Shown here one piece after another: positions 6,313 to 13,007 of a stretch of 14,032 nt of DNA. The stretch is from JAMLIN01 sp964509685. GTDB lineage: Bacteria; Pseudomonadota; Gammaproteobacteria; Burkholderiales; Burkholderiaceae_E. Where the stretch lies: assembly GCA_964509685.1 (NCBI GenBank), contig CAZDYQ010000080.1:1-14032 (forward strand), read 5' to 3'. The notes under the pieces are model-generated. The model saw only the letters and a program-made list of their open reading frames with translations, had not been told where the DNA came from and searched no databases. The number at the start of each line of letters is the position of its first letter. Positions within the stretch are counted from its first letter, which is position 1. A program made the translations under genes and the position numbers.

Positions 6313-7613
6313 GGGACGAAGGCGACCGCCCGAGCATGAAGGTCCTGCTCACGGGCGCGTCCGGACTGATCGGCGGCCGGCTGGCGATCGCGCTGGCCGA
6401 GGCCGGCCACGAGGTGATCGCGGCCGGGCGCAATCCGCGTCCCGGACAGGGAGGCGCGACGCTCGTGGTGGACTTCTCGGAGCCGCCTTCCGCGGACTGG
6501 TGGGCCGCCAGGCTGCACGGCGTGGACATCGTGATCAATGCCGTCGGCATCTTCCGGGAACGCGGCCGCCAGCGCTTCGACGTCCTGCACACCCGCGCTC
6601 CGGTCGCGCTCTTCGAGGGCGCGGCACGTGCCGGCACCCGACTGGTGGTGCAGCTGTCGGCCCTCGGCAGCGATGCGGGGGCCGCCACGCCCTACCATCG
6701 CAGCAAGCATCGGGCGGACGAGGCGCTCCGGGCCATGCCCGTCGCCTCGGTCATCGTGCAGCCGTCGCTGGTGTACGCCCCCGAGGGCGCGAGCTCCCGC
6801 CTGTTTCGGCGGCTCGCGCTGTTGCCCGTGCTGGCACTCCCCGGAACCGATGCGCCGGTCCAGCCGATCCATGTCGAGGACCTCGCCGAGGCGATCGTGC
6901 GCATGGTCCAAGTGCCGCGGACCGGTTCCGTCACGGTGCCCGCCGTGGGGCCCGAGCCGATGACGCTCGCCTGCTATCTCGCCCGACTGCGTCGCGCCTT
7001 GGGCGTCGAGCGCCCGGCATGGCGGCTGCGGGTGCCGCCGTCGGTCGCGCTCCCGGCGGCCCGCCTGCTGGCGCGCCTGCCCGGCAGCCTGGTGGATGCC
7101 GATGCGGTGCGCATGCTCCTCCGGGGACAGTCGGCCGATCCTTCGGCGATCGCGTGCTGGCTGGGGCGTTCGCCAAGGCCGGTGGACGCCTTCATTCCAG
7201 CCGGGGAGGGACAGGATCTCGCGCGCGAGGCCAAGCTGGACAACCTTGCCGTCGCGGCGCGCCTGGCCATCGCGGCGGTCTGGATATGGACGGGGATCGT
7301 GTCGCTGGGCCTCTTCCCCGTGGAGGACAGTCTCGCCCTGCTCGCGGACTTCGGCCTGCAAGGCGCGCCCGCGCTGTGGGCGCTCCATGCCGGCGCCGTC
7401 CTCGACATCGCGCTCGGCGTGCTGACGCTCGCGGCGCCCGCCCATTGGATGGGACGGGTCTGGCTGGCGCAGCTGGCCGTGATCGCCGGCTACACCGCGG
7501 TGATCACGCTGCGCATGCCGCACTGGTGGCTGCATCCCTACGGGCCGCTCACCAAGAACCTGCCGATGATGGCGCTGGTCGCCCTCCTCTGGGCCATGCA
7601 ACGCGGGCGCTGA
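6309..7613 (+). CDS. SDR-type NAD(P)-binding protein fused to a C-terminal DoxX-like membrane domain
   Basis: The 434-aa protein has two parts. Residues 10-300 form an atypical/extended SDR Rossmann fold: beta strand MKVLLTGASGLIGG with the dinucleotide Gly motif (Gly16, Gly19, Gly22), an acidic/Arg turn AAGRNPRP, DIVINAVGIF, QLSALGSDAG and a YxxxK (Tyr129, Lys133) in PYHRSKHRADE. From residue 311 there are four hydrophobic segments ending in the stretch HWWLHPYGPLTKNLPMM, which matches DoxX-like families often fused to such SDRs. Substrate and partner are unknown; related proteins are usually annotated as NAD-dependent epimerase/dehydratase or NmrA-like. I use the ATG at 6309 because it is coupled to the preceding stop; the ATG at 6336, right before KVLLTG, is an alternative. 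DUF2269 follows after three bases. Quinone- or lipid-linked redox at the membrane is possible but inferred. Confidence 0.82.
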   Translation: MRDEGDRPSMKVLLTGASGLIGGRLAIALAEAGHEVIAAGRNPRPGQGGATLVVDFSEPPSADWWAARLHGVDIVINAVGIFRERGRQRFDVLHTRAPVALFEGAARAGTRLVVQLSALGSDAGAATPYHRSKHRADEALRAMPVASVIVQPSLVYAPEGASSRLFRRLALLPVLALPGTDAPVQPIHVEDLAEAIVRMVQVPRTGSVTVPAVGPEPMTLACYLARLRRALGVERPAWRLRVPPSVALPAARLLARLPGSLVDADAVRMLLRGQSADPSAIACWLGRSPRPVDAFIPAGEGQDLAREAKLDNLAVAARLAIAAVWIWTGIVSLGLFPVEDSLALLADFGLQGAPALWALHAGAVLDIALGVLTLAAPAHWMGRVWLAQLAVIAGYTAVITLRMPHWWLHPYGPLTKNLPMMALVALLWAMQRGR

Positions 7614-7616
7614 GAC

Positions 7617-8081
7617 ATGGACTACCTGTTCGTGAAGTGGCTGCATGTGCTGTCCTCCACGATCCTGTTCGGGACCGGCATCGGCACCGCCTTCTACCTG
7701 CTCGTCTCTTCATTGAGCCGGGATGTCGCACTGGCGGCGGGGGTCACGCGCTGGGTGGTCCGGGCCGACTGGCTTTTCACCGCGACCACGGTCGTGCTGC
7801 AGCCTGCCACCGGCCTCTGGCTCGCAAGACAAGCCGGCTTCCCCCTGGGCGCGACCTGGCTCGCCTGGTCGATCGCGCTCTATGCGCTCGCGATCGCGTG
7901 CTGGTTGCCGGTGGTCTGGTTGCAGATGCGGCTGCGCGACCTCGCGGCCGAGGCGCATGCGACCGGCGCTCCCCTGTCGTCACGCTACTGGATCGCCTTC
8001 CGATGGTGGTTCGCCCTGGGCGTGCCCGCGCTCGGCTCCTTCCTCGCCATCTTCTGGCTGATGGTCGCCAGGCCGGCCTGA
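7617..8081 (+). CDS. DUF2269-family integral membrane protein
   Basis: The 154-aa product is almost entirely membrane-embedded, with helices at about 5-30, 44-70, 80-103 and 125-151. It matches my recollection of the DUF2269 family: start MDYLFVKWLHVLSSTILFGTG with His10 in the first helix, TRWVVRADWLFTATTVVLQPATG in the second, and a Trp-rich last helix WIAFRWWFALGVPALGSFLAIFWLM. Function is not known. It begins three bases after the SDR-DoxX stop and is clearly co-transcribed; recurrent pairing of these two families suggests a joint membrane complex, which is inference. It ends 25 bp before the converging small hypothetical gene. Confidence 0.82.
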   Translation: MDYLFVKWLHVLSSTILFGTGIGTAFYLLVSSLSRDVALAAGVTRWVVRADWLFTATTVVLQPATGLWLARQAGFPLGATWLAWSIALYALAIACWLPVVWLQMRLRDLAAEAHATGAPLSSRYWIAFRWWFALGVPALGSFLAIFWLMVARPA

Positions 8082-8105
8082 GTCGGGAGGCAGGCGGGAC
8101 GGCCG

Positions 8106-8429
8106 TCAGGCACCGCCGAGGCCGGGCGCGGCGTCGCTCCTGCGCCGGGCATCGCCGTCCTCGGCGAAGATGGGCTGCGAGGCCTCGAGAAGCTCGTGAT
8201 GCAGGCGGGCAAGCTCGCGTGCGCACTCCTGCGCCTGCTCGCGCGCCCCTGCGTCTCCCGAATGAAGTCGCGCCACGGCTTCCTCGAACCGGACGGTGGC
8301 CGCCTTCCAGTCCTCGTACGCGAGCGTGAACAGCTCGAGCGACGTTGCCTGCGCCCACTCCGGTGTCGCCGGCGAACGCGCACGGGCGCGGCCGGCTTCG
8401 GTCCTGGTTCTGCTGTATTGGTGTCCCAT
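8106..8429 (-). CDS. Small hypothetical protein, helical and charged
   Basis: No family recognised. The 107-aa product has a basic N-terminus (MGHQYSRTRTEAGRARARS), then amphipathic helices LELFTLAYEDWKAATVRFEEAVARL and AREQAQECARELARLHHELLEASQPIF, and a loose Asp/Arg/Gly end. There is no signal peptide or membrane segment, so a cytoplasmic helical-bundle or coiled-coil protein is likely. The start is uncertain: the ATG at 8429 has no clear ribosome site, while the in-frame ATG at 8594 would overlap the start of the divergent dehydrogenase. Codon-level periodicity in the helical core supports coding, but the gene is less certain than its neighbours. Confidence 0.5.
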   Translation of the reverse strand: MGHQYSRTRTEAGRARARSPATPEWAQATSLELFTLAYEDWKAATVRFEEAVARLHSGDAGAREQAQECARELARLHHELLEASQPIFAEDGDARRRSDAAPGLGGA

Positions 8430-8447
8430 GGTTTCGAGCCAGCAATA

Positions 8448-8538
8448 GTCGTTCCTCGTCCATAGCGGCCGAAGGGTCCGGCGCTGCCCGGACGAGGGAC
8501 CCGTCGCTCGGGCATGTCCATTGCCGACGAGGAACGAC
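8448..8538. repeat. 13-bp perfect inverted repeat between divergent genes
   Basis: GTCGTTCCTCGTC at 8448-8460 is the exact reverse complement of GACGAGGAACGAC at 8526-8538, with 65 bp between the arms. The pair sits inside the intergenic region between the small hypothetical gene (start 8429) and the zinc dehydrogenase (start 8584). It could be a split operator for DNA looping or chance in GC-rich DNA; no promoter elements could be placed with confidence here. Confidence 0.4.
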
Positions 8539-8583
8539 GGCGCCGCGTTCGCGGCGATTGCGAACCCGCGAGGAAAGCGAGCC

Positions 8584-9735
8584 ATGCTGGCCATGAACTA
8601 CCGGGGGCCCTACCGGGTCCGGGCGGACCACAGGCGCGAGCCCACGATCGAGCATCCGAACGATGCGATCGTGCGCGTGACGCGCTCCTGCATCTGCGGC
8701 TCCGACCTTCATCTCTACCATGGGCTCGTGCCGGACACCCGCATCGGCTCCACGTTCGGTCACGAGTTCACCGGCATCGTCGAGGAGGTCGGTTCGTCCG
8801 TCAGCCGGCTCAAGAAGGGCGACCATGTCCTCGTACCCTTCAACATCTTCTGCGGCAGCTGCTACTTCTGCGAGCGCGAGCTCTACAGCAACTGCCACAA
8901 CGTCAATCCGGCGGCGACCGCCGTCGGCGGCATCTACGGCTATTCGCATACCACGGGGGGCTATGCGGGCGGGCAGGCGGAGCTCGTGCGGGTACCGCTC
9001 GCCGATGTGGGCCCCACCCTCATCCCGCCCGACATCGAGCTCGACGACGCGGTGATGCTGACCGATGCGTTCCCCACCGGCTACCAGGCCGCGGAAATGG
9101 GCGGGATCCGCGAGGACGACACGGTCGTGGTCTTCGGCGCGGGGCCCGTCGGCATCTTCGCCGCCAGGTCGGCCTGGCTGCTGGGCGCCGGCAGGGTGAT
9201 CGTCGTGGACGAGGTCGAGTACCGCCTCGACTTCGTGCGGCGCTTCGCGGAATGCGAGACGGTCAACTTCCGGGAAGTGCGCGACATGGCCGTGCACCTG
9301 AAGCGCATGACCGACGGGCTGGGACCGGACGTCTGCATCGACGCCGTCGGCGCGGAGGCCTCGGGCAACGCGATGCAGCGCCTGACCGGCGTTCACCTCA
9401 TGCTGCAGGCGGGCGCCGCCACGGTGCTGCACTGGGCGATCAATTCCGTCCGCAAGGGCGGCACGGTGTCCATCGTCGGCGTCTACGGTCCCACGTTCAA
9501 TGCCGTTCCGATCGGGAACGCCGTGAACAAGGGACTGACGCTGCGCATGAACCAGGCGAGCGTGAAGCGCCACCTGCCGCGGCTCATCGAACACGTCCGG
9601 GCCGGGCGCGTCAGGCCGTCGGCGGTGATCACCCACCGCATTCCGCTCGAACACGTGGCCGACGCGTACCACATCTTCTCGAGCAAGCTGGATGGCTGTA
9701 TCAAGCCGGTGCTGACCATGCCGTCCGCCCACTGA
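8584..9735 (+). CDS. Zinc-dependent alcohol dehydrogenase, glutathione-independent formaldehyde dehydrogenase-like
   Basis: The 383-aa enzyme is a medium-chain dehydrogenase: it should oxidise an alcohol or aldehyde hydrate with NAD+ in the cytoplasm. Catalytic zinc ligands are Cys38 (CGSD), His60-Glu61 (GHE) and Asp161 in LTDAFPTGY; use of Asp there and that surrounding sequence are typical of the formaldehyde dehydrogenase/dismutase-like branch. Structural zinc cysteines are 90, 93, 96 and 104. The Rossmann motif is GAGPVG (185-190), with Asp209 at the end of the second strand, which favours NAD over NADP. The start at 8584 follows AGGA at 8571-8574, nine bases away; the ATG at 8593 would be too far. 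The actual substrate is unknown. The next gene follows by 16 bases with its own strong ribosome site, so they are likely co-transcribed. Confidence 0.92.
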   Translation: MLAMNYRGPYRVRADHRREPTIEHPNDAIVRVTRSCICGSDLHLYHGLVPDTRIGSTFGHEFTGIVEEVGSSVSRLKKGDHVLVPFNIFCGSCYFCERELYSNCHNVNPAATAVGGIYGYSHTTGGYAGGQAELVRVPLADVGPTLIPPDIELDDAVMLTDAFPTGYQAAEMGGIREDDTVVVFGAGPVGIFAARSAWLLGAGRVIVVDEVEYRLDFVRRFAECETVNFREVRDMAVHLKRMTDGLGPDVCIDAVGAEASGNAMQRLTGVHLMLQAGAATVLHWAINSVRKGGTVSIVGVYGPTFNAVPIGNAVNKGLTLRMNQASVKRHLPRLIEHVRAGRVRPSAVITHRIPLEHVADAYHIFSSKLDGCIKPVLTMPSAH

Positions 9736-9751
9736 TTGCAAGGAGCCCGTC

Positions 9752-10297
9752 ATGACGGACGATCGCGTGACCTCGGCCGGTCTGCCGACCCTCGGAAGCG
9801 AGACGACCGGGGGAACTGGCGCTTCCCGCCGCCTGGCCGCCCGACCCGCCGGCTGGGGCGCCGACCTCGCGCCGCGCGATCGCCCGGCCGAGCCGATGGA
9901 ACGCCGGCCCGCCCGGCTCGACGTGCCATGGCACGTGCCCGAACCGCAGCGCCCGCGCGTCGAGATACTCACCTCGGTCGAACGCCCGGGCATCACGCCG
10001 GTGTTCGGCACGACGCAGCCGCCGCATGGCCTGAGCGGAACGGTGCGTCGTCATGCCTTTCGCTACAGCGAAAGCGACCTGAGGCACTGGCTGCTGCTGC
10101 TCGCCGCGGACCGCATCGACATGGGCGAGGGGCTGCTGGACGACCTTCGCTCCGGACGCATTCCGAACGTGCCGGCGGAAATGGGCCTGCGCGCCGAGCT
10201 GCGCCACAATCCGCGAGGGGCCGCGCGCAAGGCCGGTTTCCTGCTGGCCGGCGCCACCTTCGCGTACCTGGCCTACCGGGCCTCGCGCAGGCGTTGA
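9752..10297 (+). CDS. Unnamed protein with C-terminal transmembrane anchor, downstream of alcohol dehydrogenase
   Basis: The 181-aa product has no named family that I recognise with certainty, though its blocks look like a conserved hypothetical found in beta-proteobacteria. Residues 1-65 are Pro/Arg-rich with PAGWGADLAPRDRPAEPMER; residues 66-100 contain PRVEILTSVERPGITPVFGTTQPPHGLSG; residues 101-135 a helical block RYSESDLRHWLLLLAADRIDMGEG; and 161-175 a single hydrophobic segment (AGFLLAGATFAYLAY) flanked by RK and RASRRR, predicting a tail anchor with the body in the cytoplasm. The block containing RHWLLLLAADR resembles a membrane-surface helix. A strong AAGGAG (9740-9745) supports the start. 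Coupling to the dehydrogenase suggests a shared role, which is inference. Confidence 0.72.
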   Translation: MTDDRVTSAGLPTLGSETTGGTGASRRLAARPAGWGADLAPRDRPAEPMERRPARLDVPWHVPEPQRPRVEILTSVERPGITPVFGTTQPPHGLSGTVRRHAFRYSESDLRHWLLLLAADRIDMGEGLLDDLRSGRIPNVPAEMGLRAELRHNPRGAARKAGFLLAGATFAYLAYRASRRR

Positions 10298-10302
10298 GAC
10301 GG

Positions 10303-10323
10303 CGGGGCGAGCTCGTCGCCCCG
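10303..10323. terminator. Possible shared hairpin between convergent genes
   Basis: CGGGGCGA (10303-10310) and TCGCCCCG (10316-10323) form an 8-bp GC-rich stem with a 5-base loop, placed between the stop of the anchored unnamed protein (10297) and the stop of the MgtC/DUF4010 gene (10331). The position suits a bidirectional terminator, but neither side has a T-tract, so intrinsic termination would be weak. Confidence 0.45.
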
Positions 10324-10330
10324 GCCTCCC

Positions 10331-11578
10331 TCAGCCCTGGATCGAGGCCTGCACGAGTGCCGCGACGATCCCCGCGACGCTCGCGCTCATCAGCCCGATG
10401 GCGACCGGCAGGCCGAACCGCCGGCCGCCGCTCACGAACGCGACGACGCTCTTGGCCGTCGAACTCGCCAGCAGCACACCGGCGACCGCCCACTGCGCCT
10501 GGCGCAGCTCGATGGTGCCGTCCCTGAACAGGGTGGCGATCGTCGCGCTCGCTGCCTGCAGCTCCGCGAATGCCGTGACGATGGTGGTGGCCAGCGCCGC
10601 TTCCGGGCCGAGCCAGTGCCCGGCCACATGCGACACGATCAGGACGGCCGAAATCAGGGCGGCGAGCCCGATCGCCTGGCCGATCCGGAACATGCGAGCC
10701 TCGGTCCTGGGCGGCCGATCGTCCCGCTCCCCGCGGTGCACGCCGAGCAGGGCGCCCAGGGCGAGCACGCAGCCGGCCGACAGGAGGATGGAGGCGACCC
10801 TCGGCAACAGGTCGGGCGCGATCGCGAGGAGGATGGGAACGAAGAGGCTGAGCGATGCGAGGTTCGCCATCATCACCGCGCCCACCGCCGTGTACCGGCG
10901 CGCCGGTTCCTCCGTGGCCCTCTGCCCGAAGCTCGCCGTGGCCGCCGTGGACGAGACGTAGCCGGCGAAGAACCCCGAAAGGAGCAGGCCCCAGCGCCGG
11001 CCGGCGACACGCAGGGCCACATGGCCGAGGGCGCCGACCCCCATGACCAGCACGACGAGCTTCCAGACCGTCGCGAGATTGAGCGCCCCGTAGGGGCCGA
11101 TCGGCTCGTCGGGCAACAGCGGGAGGACGATCAGCGCGAACGCGAGCAGGACCAGCCCGTCGGTGACCTCGCGATTGCTGATCAGTTCGCGACTGAAGCG
11201 GTGCAGGCGTGCCTTGGCCTGGATCAGGATGGCCACCAGCACCGCGAGGGCGCCCGCCGCCCCGGGCTCGCGCATCGCCAGGCCGCCCAGCAGGCAGCTG
11301 CACACGAGGGCCGCCTCCGCGGTGACGCCGGCATCATGGCCCGCGGTACGGAGGTAGCTGAGCGCGGCGAATGCCCCGACCATGAGGAGGACGACGAGGA
11401 ACACCGGTGCGCCCAGCCAGGTGGCGATCGCGCCAAGAAGCGACGCCAGGGTGTGCGTGCGCAGTCCCGCCGCGACGGCCGGATCGTCGCTCTTGCGCCT
11501 TTCGTACACCAGGCCGATGAGCAGTCCGGCCCCGAGCGCAGTGGTGAGTGAAAGCAGCGGCAAGGCTTCGGGATCCAT
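10331..11578 (-). CDS. MgtC/SapB family membrane protein with DUF4010 domain
   Basis: The 415-aa protein is hydrophobic throughout, with roughly a dozen membrane segments. The N-terminal part is an MgtC/SapB-type domain, shown by LGAGLLIGLVYERRK and AGLRTHTLASLLGAIATWLG; the second half is the DUF4010 permease-like region, including GRRWGLLLSGFFAGYVSSTAATASFGQRA, MANLASLSLFVPILLAI and AVAGVLLASSTAKSVVAFVSGGR. MgtC itself is linked to growth in low magnesium and to membrane ATPase control, but this larger family is not characterised in that way; ion transport is only a guess. The ATG at 11578 lacks an obvious Shine-Dalgarno. It lies 99 bp behind the PQQ dehydrogenase on the same strand, so read-through is possible; that gap holds GC-rich imperfect inverted repeats but no clear T-tailed terminator. 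Confidence 0.88.
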   Translation of the reverse strand: MDPEALPLLSLTTALGAGLLIGLVYERRKSDDPAVAAGLRTHTLASLLGAIATWLGAPVFLVVLLMVGAFAALSYLRTAGHDAGVTAEAALVCSCLLGGLAMREPGAAGALAVLVAILIQAKARLHRFSRELISNREVTDGLVLLAFALIVLPLLPDEPIGPYGALNLATVWKLVVLVMGVGALGHVALRVAGRRWGLLLSGFFAGYVSSTAATASFGQRATEEPARRYTAVGAVMMANLASLSLFVPILLAIAPDLLPRVASILLSAGCVLALGALLGVHRGERDDRPPRTEARMFRIGQAIGLAALISAVLIVSHVAGHWLGPEAALATTIVTAFAELQAASATIATLFRDGTIELRQAQWAVAGVLLASSTAKSVVAFVSGGRRFGLPVAIGLMSASVAGIVAALVQASIQG

Positions 11579-11677
11579 TTGCCGAATATGCCATGCGCGC
11601 GCGGGCCGCGAGGCCCCGCGACGGCCTGCAGGCCCCCGGGTACCGAGACGGCGACGGCCGCGCCGGCGATCCGGGCG

Positions 11678-12898
11678 CTATCCCTCCGGCGCCGCCAGGC
11701 GCACCAGCCAGGCGTCGCGGCCATCCTCGAGCAGCCAGATCGCGCCGTCGGGCCCCTGCTCCACCTCCCGGATGCGCTGCTTCATGTCGATGCGCTGGGC
11801 CTCGCGGGCTGAGTCGCCCTCGAACTCGATGCGCACGAGCGCGCGCGCAGACAGGCCGCCGATGAAGCCGTTGCCCTTCCACTGCGGGAACATCGCGCCG
11901 TCGTAGATGATGAAGCCCGCGGGCGAGATCACCGGCGTCCAGCTGATCACCGGGGCACGAAACTCCGGCCGCGTGGCATGGCCGGGAATGGGCGTGCCAT
12001 CGTAGTGATCGCCTTCCGAGACGACTGGATAGCCGTAGTTCGCGCCGCGCTCGACGAGGTTGAGCTCGTCGCCGCCACGTGGCCCCATTTCGTGGGCCCA
12101 CAGGCGACCGTCGGCATCGAACGCCATGCCGAGGATGTTCCGATGGCCGAGGGACCAGACCTGCGCGGCCACGCCGCCCTGCGCGGCGAAGGGATTGTCG
12201 TCCGGCACCCGGCCGTCGTCGTGAAGGCGCACGATCTTGCCGAGGTTGGAGCCCATGTCCTGGGCCGGATCGAAGGCCTGGCGCTCGCTCGAGCTGATCC
12301 AGAGCATGCCTTCGCGGTCGAAGACGATGCGATGCCCGAAATGGCCGCTGCCGCCGAGCTTGGGCACCTGGCGCCAGATCACCTCGAGGCCCTCGAGCCT
12401 GCCGCCGCCGGCATCCAGCTCGAGCCGCGCCCGCGCCACAGCCGCCCCAGCGCCGCCGGCACCCGCCTCCGCATAGCTGATGTACACGAGCCGGTTGTCC
12501 GCGAACCCGGGATGGAGGACGACATCCCCGAGGCCGCCCTGGCCCCCGTACACGACATCGGGTACGCCGGCGACGACATGCCGGCTGCCTTGCACGGGAT
12601 CGAAAAGGCGCAGCGTGCCCGCCTTCTCCGTGACCAGCAGGCGACCGTCGGGAAGGAACGTCATCGCCCATGGCTCGTCGAACTGCGCAATCCGCTGGAG
12701 CTCGAACCTCACCTCGCCGGCCGGGGAAGGCGCGGGCGGGGGTGCTGGCGAAGGCGAAGGAGAAGGCGAAGGAGAAGGCGCCGGTGCCGGTGCGGGCGCG
12801 ACCGGGCCCGCGACACCCGGACCGGGTTCGTTCGCGCCGCCCCCGCTACATGCCGCCAGCAATGTCGCGACGCCCACGGCGCCCAGTGTCCGCAACAT
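11678..12898 (-). CDS. PQQ-dependent aldose sugar dehydrogenase-like lipoprotein
   Basis: The 406-aa product belongs to the soluble glucose dehydrogenase/Asd (YliI) beta-propeller family, which oxidises aldoses in the periplasm using PQQ. It starts with a lipoprotein signal (LLAAC, Cys17), then a Pro/Ala/Ser linker (about 22-60), then the propeller: FDEPWAMTFLPDGRLLVTEK, GGQGGLGDVVLHPGFADN, SGHFGHRIVFDREGMLW (His186/His189, the region of the catalytic His), GHRNILGMAFDADGRLWAHEMGPRGGDELN, NYGYPVV, and SWTPVISPAGFIIYDG. This order is the family's normal one and appears complete. The ATG at 12898 follows GGAGG on the minus strand at normal spacing. Electron acceptor and sugar are unknown, and no PQQ biosynthesis genes are in the window. 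It is divergent from the catalase gene. Confidence 0.9.
   Translation of the reverse strand: MLRTLGAVGVATLLAACSGGGANEPGPGVAGPVAPAPAPAPSPSPSPSPSPAPPPAPSPAGEVRFELQRIAQFDEPWAMTFLPDGRLLVTEKAGTLRLFDPVQGSRHVVAGVPDVVYGGQGGLGDVVLHPGFADNRLVYISYAEAGAGGAGAAVARARLELDAGGGRLEGLEVIWRQVPKLGGSGHFGHRIVFDREGMLWISSSERQAFDPAQDMGSNLGKIVRLHDDGRVPDDNPFAAQGGVAAQVWSLGHRNILGMAFDADGRLWAHEMGPRGGDELNLVERGANYGYPVVSEGDHYDGTPIPGHATRPEFRAPVISWTPVISPAGFIIYDGAMFPQWKGNGFIGGLSARALVRIEFEGDSAREAQRIDMKQRIREVEQGPDGAIWLLEDGRDAWLVRLAAPEG
12751..12780. repeat. 12-bp tandem repeat in the Pro/Ser linker of the sugar dehydrogenase
   Basis: The 12-base unit AAGGCGAAGGAG occurs twice in full (12751-12762, 12763-12774) and half again (to 12780). 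On the coding strand it yields alternating Ser-Pro residues in the linker between the lipid anchor and the propeller. The unit is a multiple of three, so copy-number change would lengthen or shorten the linker without shifting frame. Confidence 0.8.
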
Positions 12899-12927
12899 GG
12901 CATGCCCTCCTTCCGGACCGGATGTTG

Positions 12928-12955
12928 TTGCCAGTCGACCCGGTCGGCGTATCCT
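12928..12955 (+). promoter_or_regulatory. Candidate sigma-70-type promoter for the catalase gene
   Basis: TTGCCA (12928-12933) and TATCCT (12950-12955) are separated by 16 bp and face the catalase gene. Transcription from about 12962 would give a leader of about 46 bases that contains a small hairpin (TGCCGG 12972-12977 with CCGGCA 12983-12988) just before the AGGAGG ribosome site. No OxyR or PerR-type site could be recognised by eye. Confidence 0.45.
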
Positions 12956-13007
12956 AGCCCCAACATCACCCTGCCGGTCCAGCCGGCATCTCACAGGAGG
13001 TCGCCTC

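Noticed and set aside
6200..8329. 709-codon open frame on the plus strand in another phase of the SDR-DoxX and DUF2269 genes
   Set aside because: Arg/Gly/Ala-rich with no motif; the real genes in the other phases have clear domains, ATGA coupling and membrane segments.
7777..10011. 744-codon open frame on the minus strand
   Set aside because: It passes opposite the zinc dehydrogenase and across several real genes, with no coherent domain; a shadow frame.
11579..11677. GC-rich imperfect inverted repeats between the PQQ dehydrogenase and MgtC/DUF4010 genes, including GGCCTGCAGGCC
   Set aside because: No T-tract and several alternative pairings; cannot be called a terminator or operator with any confidence.
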